From positions 17,564 through 81,563 of the forward strand of contig NZ_JAGPXT010000024.1 of assembly GCF_018070465.1 (NCBI RefSeq): a stretch of 64,000 bases of DNA. The letters are read 5' to 3'. The notes under the pieces were generated by a model. It had not been told where the DNA came from and did no database searches. It worked only from the letters and a program-made list of their open reading frames with translations. How positions within the stretch are numbered: position 1 is the stretch's first letter; every line of letters begins with the position of its first letter. The translations under genes were made by a program, and so were the position numbers. Origin of the DNA: Micromonospora sp. C95. GTDB lineage: Bacteria > Actinomycetota > Actinomycetes > Mycobacteriales > Micromonosporaceae. This document shows positions 25,912 to 33,920 of the stretch, piece after piece.

Positions 25912-26292
25912 TCAGGGAACGGTCTTCTCGATCGCCGCGCGACCGGTCTCGTCCAGTTCGCGCCGGGCCCGTTCGATGTTCTCGGCGGTCAGATCCTGCC
26001 CTCGCGCCATCACCAGATCCTCCGGCTCCCAGGGCTGCTCCGCGCCGGAGCGGATGTTGTCTCCGCCCGCCCCGGTGCCGGTCCCCGTCGCGCCGGTGCC
26101 GGCGGCGTACGGGTCGGCGATGATGTCGTCGGTCGGCCCGCTTCCGGGCCGCTCGTCCGGTTCGGCGAACGCCGGATTGTCCCGGTCGGGTCCACCTCCG
26201 GTCATCAGCTGCGGAACGGTGCTGTCGTCGTCGACCGCCGCAGCCGCCTCGGGGCGCTCCTCCAGCGGTCGTTGCCGATCACGATCCGTCAT
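25912..26292 (-). CDS. Small acidic protein of unknown function
   Basis: 126 residues from ATG 26292, with a strong AGGAGGG ribosome site; the longer reading frame upstream is not real. Gly/Asp/Pro-rich with no membrane segment or cysteine, probably mostly disordered; the last 30 residues (DLTAENIERARRELDETGRAAIEK) look helical. I do not recognise a family. It follows, in the same direction, two unknown genes (27444 and 26435) but is separated from them by a 40-bp perfect palindrome, so it likely has its own promoter. Confidence 0.7.
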   Translation of the reverse strand: MTDRDRQRPLEERPEAAAAVDDDSTVPQLMTGGGPDRDNPAFAEPDERPGSGPTDDIIADPYAAGTGATGTGTGAGGDNIRSGAEQPWEPEDLVMARGQDLTAENIERARRELDETGRAAIEKTVP

Positions 26293-26375
26293 CGCTGCTG
26301 CCCTCCTGTCACGCGGCGCTGTCGACCCTCTTGGGCGTACCCGCCTCGCCGGTAGCCATGCCTGACGGTGGTACG

Positions 26376-26415
26376 CCGAGGGCGGGTGACCCGGATCCGG
26401 GTCACCCGCCCTCGG
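26376..26415 (-). terminator. 40-bp perfect palindrome, terminator of the 26435 gene
   Basis: CCGAGGGCGGGTGACCCGG and its exact complement meet with no loop, 20 bp after the stop at 26435. As RNA it gives a ~18-bp stem. Confidence 0.8.
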
Positions 26416-26434
26416 GCGGCACAGCTGCGCAGAG

Positions 26435-27433
26435 TCAGCGGCCGAGCACCCGGTCGAGGAAGTCCCGGTACTCGCGCACGGCCACCCGCAGCTGCTCGGT
26501 GTCGGCCGAGCCGTCCTCCTGCCAGCCGCCGAGCTTGTTGCGGTGCTCGGCAAGTGCGGCGGACAGCGCCTCCATGGCCTCCTCCACCAGTGACTGCGCC
26601 TCGCCCGCTGCGGCCCGGGGGTCGTCCACGAAGCGCAACTGGACGTCGCGCCAGCGGTCCCGGAAGCCCTGCGCCGTCGCGCCGTCGAACAGCGTCGCCG
26701 CCCCGGCCGGTACCGCCGCCTGGGAGTTGGACGTGCCCTCGCCCGAGGTCTGGGTGTCGGGGTCGACCATCGTGGGAGTGGCGCTGCCGTAGCCGACCCC
26801 ACCCGCCGCCGTGTCGTCGTCGGTCATGGTCCGGGCGTCGTCGCCGGCCTCCGTCGTCGCCGTCCGGGTGTCGTCGTCCACCGTCGCGGTCGCCATCACG
26901 GTGTCGTCCGTCGCCGGGTCCACGTCGACGCGGTCGTCGGCCACCCGGTCGTCGGCCGGGCTGTCGCCCGCCTTCTCGCCGGTGGCGGTCGACGCCTCGA
27001 CGTCGCGGTCGTCGGCGAACTCGTCGCCGGTCCGGTCGAACTCGGCCGTCGGGTCCGCCCGCAGTCCCTCACGTTCGCCGTCGACCGCACCGTCGCCGGG
27101 CCGGGCGGTGTCCTCCTCACGCGGGTCCCGCTCGTCCTCGGGACGCGGGCTGGCCAGCGCGGACGCGGCGACCGCGCCACCGACCGTGGTCGCGCCGAAG
27201 GCGGTCGGCACCGGACCGGGCTCGTGGAACTCGGCCCGCTCACCGTCGGAGCCGGGCCGGCCGTCCCAGGGGCGGCCGCGGTCGGCCTCCGACCGGTCCC
27301 GATCCGTCGGCTCGTCGACGGTGTCGACCTCGTCGCCCGGCTCGCGGTCGTCCTCAGTGGCCGGCGCCGTCGCCGGGGCGGAGCGTACGGTCTCCGGGTG
27401 GTCGTTGTTGAGCTGCTGCTCTTCCTGCCGCAT
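26435..27433 (-). CDS. Acidic disordered protein with a C-terminal domain shared with its neighbour
   Basis: 332 residues from ATG 27433 (GAGGAG upstream). The first ~230 residues are Asp/Glu/Arg/Thr-rich and lack hydrophobic segments except a short Gly/Ala stretch (GGAVAASALA). The C-terminal ~90 residues form a helical domain: FRDRWRDVQLRFVDDPRAAA...SLVEEAM, ending EQLRVAVREYRDFLDRVLG. The membrane protein encoded 10 bp upstream has the same domain (ELQVRFVDAPAE...LV and DLRQAVVHYRALFSDLLG). The two are an operon of related proteins of unknown role; a stress or envelope function is only a guess. Confidence 0.75.
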   Translation of the reverse strand: MRQEEQQLNNDHPETVRSAPATAPATEDDREPGDEVDTVDEPTDRDRSEADRGRPWDGRPGSDGERAEFHEPGPVPTAFGATTVGGAVAASALASPRPEDERDPREEDTARPGDGAVDGEREGLRADPTAEFDRTGDEFADDRDVEASTATGEKAGDSPADDRVADDRVDVDPATDDTVMATATVDDDTRTATTEAGDDARTMTDDDTAAGGVGYGSATPTMVDPDTQTSGEGTSNSQAAVPAGAATLFDGATAQGFRDRWRDVQLRFVDDPRAAAGEAQSLVEEAMEALSAALAEHRNKLGGWQEDGSADTEQLRVAVREYRDFLDRVLGR

Positions 27434-27443
27434 GGTGATCTCC

Positions 27444-28040
27444 TCAGCGGTTGGTGGCGTCGTGGGCGGCATCGGGGTGGCGCTGTTCCGGCATCCCCGC
27501 AGCGACCGGCGACTCCTCGCCGAGCAGGTCGCTGAAGAGGGCGCGATAGTGGACGACGGCCTGGCGGAGATCCTCGGTGCTGGCCTCGCCCCGGGAGTTG
27601 CGCAGGTGGATCTCGTGCGCGTCGCGGTAGTGACCAAGCGTGCGAGCGTGCTCGACGGAGAGATGGGCGATCTGGTCGTCGAACTCACCCGTGGGGTATC
27701 CGCGTTCGGCGATCAGCCGGCTGACCAGTTCGTCGGCCTGCCCCACGGTCTCGGCGGGTGCGTCGACGAAACGTACCTGAAGCTCCTCCCATGCCTCGGC
27801 GTACCGGGCACGGGACTCGGGGGTGAGCGGGACCAGTTCGAGCTCGGCGTGCCGGCGCTCCCGGTCCCGCAGCTCGCGCTCGGCGGCGCTGCGGCTGTCC
27901 TGCTCGGCGACGACGTGGTCGTACTCGGGGCCGAACCGCTGCCGGAGCGCCCGGCGACGGCCGGCCACGACGACGGCGGCGGCGATGGCGGCGACCACCA
28001 GGATGACGAGGATGGTGACGACTATCTGCGTGGGCGACAT
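27444..28040 (-). CDS. Single-pass membrane protein, unknown domain
   Basis: 198 residues from ATG 28040 (AAGGAGGAG upstream). An N-terminal membrane anchor (residues 6-26, IVVTILVILVVAAIAAAVVVA) is followed by RRRALRQRFGPEYDHVV, a motif found in many actinobacterial anchored proteins, and a helical cytoplasmic domain containing WEELQVRFVDAPAETV and HYRALFSDLLG. The domain recurs in the next gene. No catalytic motif is visible. It is divergent from the conservon with a ~300-bp promoter region between. Confidence 0.78.
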   Translation of the reverse strand: MSPTQIVVTILVILVVAAIAAAVVVAGRRRALRQRFGPEYDHVVAEQDSRSAAERELRDRERRHAELELVPLTPESRARYAEAWEELQVRFVDAPAETVGQADELVSRLIAERGYPTGEFDDQIAHLSVEHARTLGHYRDAHEIHLRNSRGEASTEDLRQAVVHYRALFSDLLGEESPVAAGMPEQRHPDAAHDATNR

Positions 28041-28337
28041 GGCTCCTCCTTCGCCTGCAGGTATTCCCGCCACGCACTGATCGCCAATCCCGTTCCGGCA
28101 CACTTTCCTGGCCCGACCTCCGCAGGCCACACCGCGGAACCCGACAAGTGGTTCGTCGTCGGGACGTTCGGCAACGCACCGGTAGTCTCGACGGACGGTA
28201 GTGCGACCGGCGCGGATTACGTATCCTGCCCAAGGCGCCCGAGCCGGCGTCCCGGCGGGACGACCGGGTGCGCTCCGGTGACGGCGCTGCCCGGCTGTGC
28301 CGGAGCCCTTCCAGCCACCCTTCCGGGCGAGGTCCGA
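28041..28337. other. Divergent promoter region before the conservon
   Basis: 297 bp; reading frames here are extensions of the neighbours without ribosome sites. No clear operator found. Confidence 0.6.
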
Positions 28338-31253
28338 TTGAACACCCGCGACTGGCCGATCCGCTCGAAGCTGACCGCGTTGGTCGTCGTGCCGGTGACC
28401 GCCCTGCTGGCACTGTGGATTTTCGCGACCACGCTCACCTTCGGGCCGGCGCTCGACCTGCTCGCCGCCCGTACCCTCCTGTACGACCTCGGCAGGCCCG
28501 GCGAGACCGTGGTGGCCGAACTGCAACGGGAACGCCGGCTCTCCGTGGTGCACCTCGCCTCGCCGCGCACCGAGTGCGGCCAACCGCCGGCCAACTGTGT
28601 GCTGCCGGCGCTGGTGGCACAGCGGTCCCGCACCGACGCGGCGATCGCCGAGCTGCGTCGCCGGGTCGGCGGGGATCAGCTGCGGGACGCCGCCGGTGAG
28701 CTGCTCGAAGCCCGGCTCGATCGGCTCATCGGCGAACTGGACGCGTTGCCGGCCGGACGCGGCTTCATCGACCGTCGGGATCTCGACCGCTCCGGTGCCG
28801 TCGGGCTCTACAGCGGCATGATCTCCGCCGCCTTCCACACCTTCACCGCCCTGGCCAACCTGCCGGACCACGACCTCAACCGCGAGGCGTTGGCACTGAC
28901 CAGCCTCGGCCGCTCGCGGGAACTGCTGGGTCAGACCGACGCGCTGTTGGCCGGGGTGCTGACCTCGGGCAGGTTCGCCGAGGGCGAACACACCCTGCTC
29001 GTGCAGGGCATCGGAAATCAGCGGTTCCTGGCCGAGGCCGCCGTGGCCGACCTGCCCGAGGCGGACCGGACCGCGTACCAGCGGCTGACCGAGCAGGAGG
29101 CGTTCGGCCGGCTGCGGGCGATGCAGGACGACGTCGTCGCCGCCGACCCTTCGGCCCGGCTGCGGCTCGACCCGCAGGCGTGGCAGACGAGCTACGACAC
29201 GGTGCAGCAGTCGCTGCGGGACTTCGAACTGACCCAGGCGGACGGCCTGGCCGACCGGTCCGTGCCGATGGCGGTACGGACCCTGGTGCGGCTGGCCGCC
29301 GCGGGACTGCTCGGCCTGATCGCCGTCGTGCTCGCGCTTGTGGTGGCGGTCCGGGTCGGCCGTTCCCTCGCCCAACGGCTGACCCTGGTACGCGGCACGC
29401 TCGCCGACGCCGAGCGGCGCCTGCCGGAGGTGGTGGACCGGCTGCGCAAGGGTGAGCAGGTCGACCTGGCCCGGGAGGCGTCGGTGGCCGACCGGGGCGC
29501 CGACGAGATCGGCCAGGTCGCACAGGCGTTCACCGAGGTGCACAAGGTCGCCATCCGCTCGGCCATGGTCGAGGTGAGCCTGCGTCGTGGTCTCAACGAC
29601 GTCTTCCTGAACATCGCGCGACGCAGTCAGGGCCTGGTGCACCGGCAGATCGCGCTGCTCGACCGGCTGGAACGCGACGCGGAGGACCCCGATCACCTGG
29701 CCGAACTGTTCCGCGTCGACCACCTCGCCACCCGGCTCCGGCGGCACGCGGAGGATCTGGTCATCCTCGCCGGTGCGACACCGGGCCGGGGTTGGCGCAA
29801 CCCGGTCGCCATGGTGGACCTCATCCGCGGGGCGATCTCCGAGGTCGAGTCGTACGACCGGGTCGACATCACCACGGTGCAGCCTGCCGGCACGGTAGGC
29901 CGGGTGGTGGGGGACATCATCCACCTGCTCGCCGAGTTGATCGAGAACGCCACGGCGTACTCGCCACCCGACTCCCGGGTCGAGATCTCCGGTGAGCACG
30001 TGGCGCACGGTTACGCCCTCTCCGTCACCGACGACGGTCTCGGCATGAGCGAGGCGGCCATCGACGAGGCGAACCGGAAGCTGGCCCGGTCGCCGGAGTT
30101 CGATCCCAGCGAGACCGCCCGGCTCGGTCTGTTCGTGGTGGCGCGACTGGCCGCCCGGCACGACGTCCGGGTGCGGTTGCGTCGGTCGAAGAGGACCGGC
30201 CTCACCGCCGTGGTGCTCATCCCGACGGAGTTGATCACGGAGGAACCGTCGCCGTTGCCCGGTCCGGAGGCGCTGGCGGGCGACGACAAGGGTGCTACGC
30301 CGGAGCAGCGGCGGCTGGCCCGGGCGACCCGGCTGACCACGGTGCCCCGGCCCCGAACCCGCGCCGTCCCGCCCGGCACGGCGGCCTCCGGCGGCGGCCC
30401 GGCGCAAGGCGGTCCGGTCACCGAGACGACGGTCCGGACCCAGGGCGGTAGCTCGACGGTCGGGCCGGCGGAGGCGGACGGCCTGCCCCGTCGAATCCGC
30501 CGCCGCGATTCCGCCGCCGCGTCGCCCACCGCCGCCGCGTCGCCCACCACCGCCGCGTCGCCCACCACCGCCGTGTCGGGCTCGCCGACACCGTCGGCCA
30601 CCGGTGCCGGCAACGGCAACGGCGTTCCTTCCACCACCGAGGTGGCTCCCGTCGTCCGGACCGGACCGGAACCTCAGCCCGCACCGGCGCGGCCGTCCGG
30701 GAGCGATTCAGCCGAGCCCGGTACCGGTCAGCCGGCCGGACCGGATCCCGCGCACCGGGACGTACCCGGTGGCGACCGCGTGCTGGACGCGCCAACCGTG
30801 CAACTGCCGGCGATGACCGCACGGCCCGCCCGGACGGCCGCGATCGACGGTCCGACCGTCCGACAACCGGTGGTGGCGTCCCGGACCGTGGCCCGGCCGT
30901 ACCGTGATCCGGCACCGCGCAGCCCGGAGGAGGCACGTCGCGTCATGTCGGCGTTGCAGGCGGGCACGGCCCGGGGCCGGCGGGCCGCCGCCCGAACCTC
31001 GAACCCTGACCCGGATGGACCGAGCCTCGGCGACGAGAACGCCCCGGCCGGACCGTCCCCGGCGCAGCCGAACCACCAGCCCGGTGCGGCTGCCGCCGAC
31101 CCGACCGAGCCGGCCGGCTCCGCCGTGGTGGTTCCCGGCCCGGTCGGGCCGGGCCCGGTGGGTCAGGACCGGAGCACCGCGCCGCCCGGCACCCCGCCGG
31201 CCACCGAGTCGGCGCCGGTGGATTCCCCGACCGTGACTGAGAGGGACGCCTGA
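28338..31253 (+). CDS. cvnA: Conservon sensor kinase CvnA with nitrate/nitrite-sensing domain
   Basis: 971 residues from a TTG at 28338 preceded by GAGG; a GTG at 28278 is possible. A membrane segment at ~12-33 and a second near 312-335 flank an extracellular nitrate/nitrite-sensing (NIT) domain. A HAMP-like stretch follows, then LRRGLNDVFLNIARRSQGLVHRQ and an HATPase domain with LIENATAYSPPDSRV (N box) and DDGLGM (G1 box). No ordinary His phospho-acceptor box is evident. From about residue 640 the protein is a ~330-residue Pro/Ala/Thr/Gly-rich tail containing short TAASP repeats. It heads a four-gene conservon with overlapping reading frames, which in Streptomyces forms a membrane complex resembling a G-protein-coupled receptor. 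Confidence 0.92.
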   Translation: MNTRDWPIRSKLTALVVVPVTALLALWIFATTLTFGPALDLLAARTLLYDLGRPGETVVAELQRERRLSVVHLASPRTECGQPPANCVLPALVAQRSRTDAAIAELRRRVGGDQLRDAAGELLEARLDRLIGELDALPAGRGFIDRRDLDRSGAVGLYSGMISAAFHTFTALANLPDHDLNREALALTSLGRSRELLGQTDALLAGVLTSGRFAEGEHTLLVQGIGNQRFLAEAAVADLPEADRTAYQRLTEQEAFGRLRAMQDDVVAADPSARLRLDPQAWQTSYDTVQQSLRDFELTQADGLADRSVPMAVRTLVRLAAAGLLGLIAVVLALVVAVRVGRSLAQRLTLVRGTLADAERRLPEVVDRLRKGEQVDLAREASVADRGADEIGQVAQAFTEVHKVAIRSAMVEVSLRRGLNDVFLNIARRSQGLVHRQIALLDRLERDAEDPDHLAELFRVDHLATRLRRHAEDLVILAGATPGRGWRNPVAMVDLIRGAISEVESYDRVDITTVQPAGTVGRVVGDIIHLLAELIENATAYSPPDSRVEISGEHVAHGYALSVTDDGLGMSEAAIDEANRKLARSPEFDPSETARLGLFVVARLAARHDVRVRLRRSKRTGLTAVVLIPTELITEEPSPLPGPEALAGDDKGATPEQRRLARATRLTTVPRPRTRAVPPGTAASGGGPAQGGPVTETTVRTQGGSSTVGPAEADGLPRRIRRRDSAAASPTAAASPTTAASPTTAVSGSPTPSATGAGNGNGVPSTTEVAPVVRTGPEPQPAPARPSGSDSAEPGTGQPAGPDPAHRDVPGGDRVLDAPTVQLPAMTARPARTAAIDGPTVRQPVVASRTVARPYRDPAPRSPEEARRVMSALQAGTARGRRAAARTSNPDPDGPSLGDENAPAGPSPAQPNHQPGAAAADPTEPAGSAVVVPGPVGPGPVGQDRSTAPPGTPPATESAPVDSPTVTERDA

Positions 31254-31672
31254 TGCAATCGACGAGGCAGAACGCAGATCTCGACTGGTTGCTGGACGAT
31301 CTGCTGAAGCGGGTGCCGACCGCGCGGCAGGCCGTGGTGCTGTCGGCCGACGGACTCCTGCTGGGCTCCTCCGCGGGGCTGGGCACCGCCGACGCCGAGC
31401 ACCTCTGTGCGCTGGCGTCCGGCCTGTCCAGCCTGGCCCGGGGTGCGAGCCGGCACCTCACCGGTGGACCGGTCCGGCAGACCGTCGTGGAGATGGAGTC
31501 CGCGTACCTCTTCGTCACCGCGGCGGGCCAGGGCGCGTGCCTGGCGGTCGCCAGCGATGCCGACGCGGACATCGGCCTGGTGGCGTACGAGATGGCGATG
31601 CTGGTGACCCGGGTGGGCGAGAACCTGGGCGCGCCGGCCCGGGCGGCTGCGGGTACCACCGATGCAAACTGA
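31253..31672 (+). CDS. cvnB: Roadblock/LC7 protein CvnB
   Basis: 139 residues. It opens with a helix (NADLDWLLDDLLKRVP), then the roadblock core TARQAVVLSADGLLLGSS and LFVTAAGQGACLAVASDADADIGLVAYEM. Roadblock proteins act as GTPase-activating or scaffolding partners for small Ras-like GTPases such as CvnD. The ATG shares one base with the cvnA stop, and the end overlaps cvnC, so all four conservon proteins are made in coupled translation. Confidence 0.95.
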   Translation: MQSTRQNADLDWLLDDLLKRVPTARQAVVLSADGLLLGSSAGLGTADAEHLCALASGLSSLARGASRHLTGGPVRQTVVEMESAYLFVTAAGQGACLAVASDADADIGLVAYEMAMLVTRVGENLGAPARAAAGTTDAN

Positions 31673-32051
31673 CTTACCCGGGCACCGACACGAGTGGCTC
31701 GACGACGACGCCGGGCCGGTGGTGCGGCCGTACACCCTGACCGGGGGACGCGCCCGTCCCAGCACCGACGGACTCGACCTGGTCGCGTACGTGTTGGCGA
31801 AGCCGGATCCGGACCTCGCGGCCTTCCCGGAGCTGCATCCGGAGCACCGGCTGCTGGTCGAGTTGGCCGGCCGCGGTACCCCGGTCGTGGAACTCGCCGC
31901 GGACCTCGACCTGGCCATCGGCGTGGTCCGGGTACTGCTTGGTGATCTGCTGTCCCGCGGACTGGTCGCCGTGCACCAGCCGCCGCGCGCCACCTACCTA
32001 CCCGACAACGACATCCTCAAGGCGGTGGTCGATGGACTCCGTGCGTTATGA
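31662..32051 (+). CDS. cvnC: DUF742 protein CvnC
   Basis: 129 residues of DUF742: VVRPYTLTGGRARP near the N terminus, then a winged-helix-like part (ELAADLDLAIGVVRVLLGDLLSRGLVAV) and a conserved ending with LPDNDILKAVVDGLRAL. It overlaps cvnB by 11 bp and cvnD by 20 bp. The fifth codon is TTA (31674-31676), a very rare leucine codon at this GC content, so translation may depend on the bldA-type tRNA as in Streptomyces development. Confidence 0.93.
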   Translation: MQTDLPGHRHEWLDDDAGPVVRPYTLTGGRARPSTDGLDLVAYVLAKPDPDLAAFPELHPEHRLLVELAGRGTPVVELAADLDLAIGVVRVLLGDLLSRGLVAVHQPPRATYLPDNDILKAVVDGLRAL

Positions 32052-32634
32052 CGGCGAGCGGCGGGGCAATCGCGTTCCCATCGCGCTGAAGATCCTCATC
32101 GCCGGCGGCTTCGGCGCCGGCAAGACGACGCTGGTGAGTGCGTTGAGTGAGGTCCGGCCGTTGCAGACCGAGGAGATCCTCACGGGTGCCGGCATCGACA
32201 CCGACGACCTCTCCGGGGTGGAGACCAAGACGACCACCACGGTGGCGATGGACTTCGGACGGATCACCATCAACGAGGACCTTCAGCTGTACCTGTTCGG
32301 TACCCCGGGACAGGACCGGTTCTGGTTTCTCTGGGACGAGCTGGCCTTCGGGGCGCTCGGCGCGGTGGTGCTCGCCGACACCCGACGGCTGGCCGACTGT
32401 TTTCCCTCGATCGACTACTTCGAGCAGCGGGGCATCCCGTTCGTGGTGGGGGTGAACTGCTTCGACGATGCCCGGCGGTTCAGTCTGGAGGCCGTACGCA
32501 GGGCCCTGGATCTGGACCCGGACGTGCCGATGGTGCTCTGCGACGCCCGCGATCGGCAGTCCGGCAAGACCGTGCTGATCTCCCTGGTCGAACACGTCGC
32601 CCGGCACCGGGGCGAGCCGGTACCGACGGCGTGA
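32032..32634 (+). CDS. cvnD: Ras-like GTPase CvnD
   Basis: 200 residues. P-loop GGFGAGKTT, switch region TTTTVAMDFG, G3 motif FGTPGQDRF and a G4-like NCFDD identify the conservon GTPase (MglA/Ras-like, ATP_bind_1 family). ATG 32032 lies within the end of cvnC. It is the output module of the conservon; its nucleotide state is probably set by CvnB and the kinase. Conservons affect development and secondary metabolism in Streptomyces; the signal here is unknown. Confidence 0.95.
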   Translation: MDSVRYDGERRGNRVPIALKILIAGGFGAGKTTLVSALSEVRPLQTEEILTGAGIDTDDLSGVETKTTTTVAMDFGRITINEDLQLYLFGTPGQDRFWFLWDELAFGALGAVVLADTRRLADCFPSIDYFEQRGIPFVVGVNCFDDARRFSLEAVRRALDLDPDVPMVLCDARDRQSGKTVLISLVEHVARHRGEPVPTA

Positions 32635-32704
32635 GCCGACCGGGGCGTCCCCCGGGTCGCGGTGGAGAGGTCTAATCCGCCGGTGTCGGGGGAAGGCTGT
32701 CGAG

Positions 32705-33775
32705 GTGGATGCGACGGAAACGAGCGGAGGGCGGCAACCGGTGGCAGGTCGAGGCGAGATCGTTCACATCGGCGGGTACACCGCGCCCAGTGGTGGGCGC
32801 GGCACCGGCATCGTCGCCGCCCGGCGGGATCCGGGTACCGGTGAGCTGACGTCGCTGGGCACCGTCGCGGTCACCGCGTCGCCCTCCTTCCTCGCCCGCC
32901 ACCCGGCGCGGCCCGTGCTGTACGCGGTAAACGAGCTGCCCGACGGCCAGATCAGCGCGTGGCAGGTCGGGGCCGACGGTGAACTGTCGCCGATCGGCTC
33001 GCGGCCCACCGGCGGAGCGGAGCCTTGCCACCTGGCGGTCGCGCCCGACGGTGGTCACCTGTTCGTGGCCAACTACGGCGGCGGCAGCGTGACGGTATTC
33101 CCGCTCGACGCCGACGGGGTGCCGGGCGAGCGCAGCGATGTGGTGGAGCACCAGGGACACGGAGCCGACCCCGAACGCCAGGAGCGGGCGCACGCTCACA
33201 TGGTCTCGCCGGGCACGGGTGGGTCGCCGTTGCTGGCGGTCGATCTGGGCACCGACTCGATCTACCGGTACGACCTGGACAGCGCCACCGGACGACTGGT
33301 GCCACGCGCGCCCCGGGTGCGAACCGCGCCCGGGGTGGGACCCCGGCACCTGGCCCGGCACCCCGACGGGCGGCGCTGCTACGTCTCGGGTGAGCTGGAC
33401 GGCTCGGTGTTGGCCTACGAGGTGGTCGACGGGGCGCTGCACCAACGTGGCCGGGTCGACGCCAGCGACCGGGGCGGGCACGTCCAGCCGTCCGAGATCG
33501 GAATCGGTCCGGACGGCCGCTTCCTCTACGTCGCGAACCGGGGCGTCGGCACGGTGACGGTCTTCGCCATCGGTGCGGAGCTGCCAGAGCTCGTGGCGGA
33601 GGTGGAGACCGGCGGCGAGTGGCCGCGCCACTTCGCCCTGATCGGGGAATACCTGTACGTCGCCGACGAACGGGCGGACATGGTGCGCACGTTCCGGGTC
33701 GAACCGGCGACCGGCGTGCCGGTGGCGATCGGCGAGCCGCTGCCGGTTGCGAGCCCTACTTGCGTTCTGCCCTGA
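32705..33775 (+). CDS. Lactonase-family beta-propeller (6-phosphogluconolactonase type)
   Basis: 356 residues from GTG 32705 with a GGGGGAAGG site upstream. Seven-bladed propeller repeats are visible (HIGGYTAPSGGRGTGI, PDGGHLFVANYGGGSVTVFPLD, PDGRFLYVANRGVGTVTVF, GEYLYVADERADMVRTF), with the family motifs AHAHMVSPG and GVGPRHLARHPDG. Homologues hydrolyse 6-phosphogluconolactone or other sugar lactones. No pentose phosphate genes adjoin it, so the substrate is uncertain. It follows the conservon by 70 bp and may be read from the same transcript. Confidence 0.88.
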   Translation: MDATETSGGRQPVAGRGEIVHIGGYTAPSGGRGTGIVAARRDPGTGELTSLGTVAVTASPSFLARHPARPVLYAVNELPDGQISAWQVGADGELSPIGSRPTGGAEPCHLAVAPDGGHLFVANYGGGSVTVFPLDADGVPGERSDVVEHQGHGADPERQERAHAHMVSPGTGGSPLLAVDLGTDSIYRYDLDSATGRLVPRAPRVRTAPGVGPRHLARHPDGRRCYVSGELDGSVLAYEVVDGALHQRGRVDASDRGGHVQPSEIGIGPDGRFLYVANRGVGTVTVFAIGAELPELVAEVETGGEWPRHFALIGEYLYVADERADMVRTFRVEPATGVPVAIGEPLPVASPTCVLP

Positions 33776-33920
33776 TCGTGGGGCTCGGACATAGATGCAT
33801 CCACATTGCGCCGCTGACTAATCACTCAAAGTCACCGAATCGCGGTGAACTGTTTCTCCTCTGTAACTTTCGTCCGAACGGCCATGGCAGGACAACGGTC
33901 GGATACGCAAGATGGTCTGC

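Noticed and set aside
26811..28337. 500-codon N-terminal extension of CvnA
   Set aside because: Ser/Arg-rich, antisense to two other genes, no ribosome site; the family start is at the NIT-domain anchor.
27444..30407. 987-codon minus-strand ORF extending over cvnA
   Set aside because: Only the last 198 codons (27444-28040) are real, as shown by the ribosome site at ATG 28040; the upstream part is antisense to the kinase.
33776..33920. Less GC-rich stretch as a possible horizontally acquired piece
   Set aside because: Only ~140 bp and consistent with an ordinary promoter region; no repeats or integrase signals.
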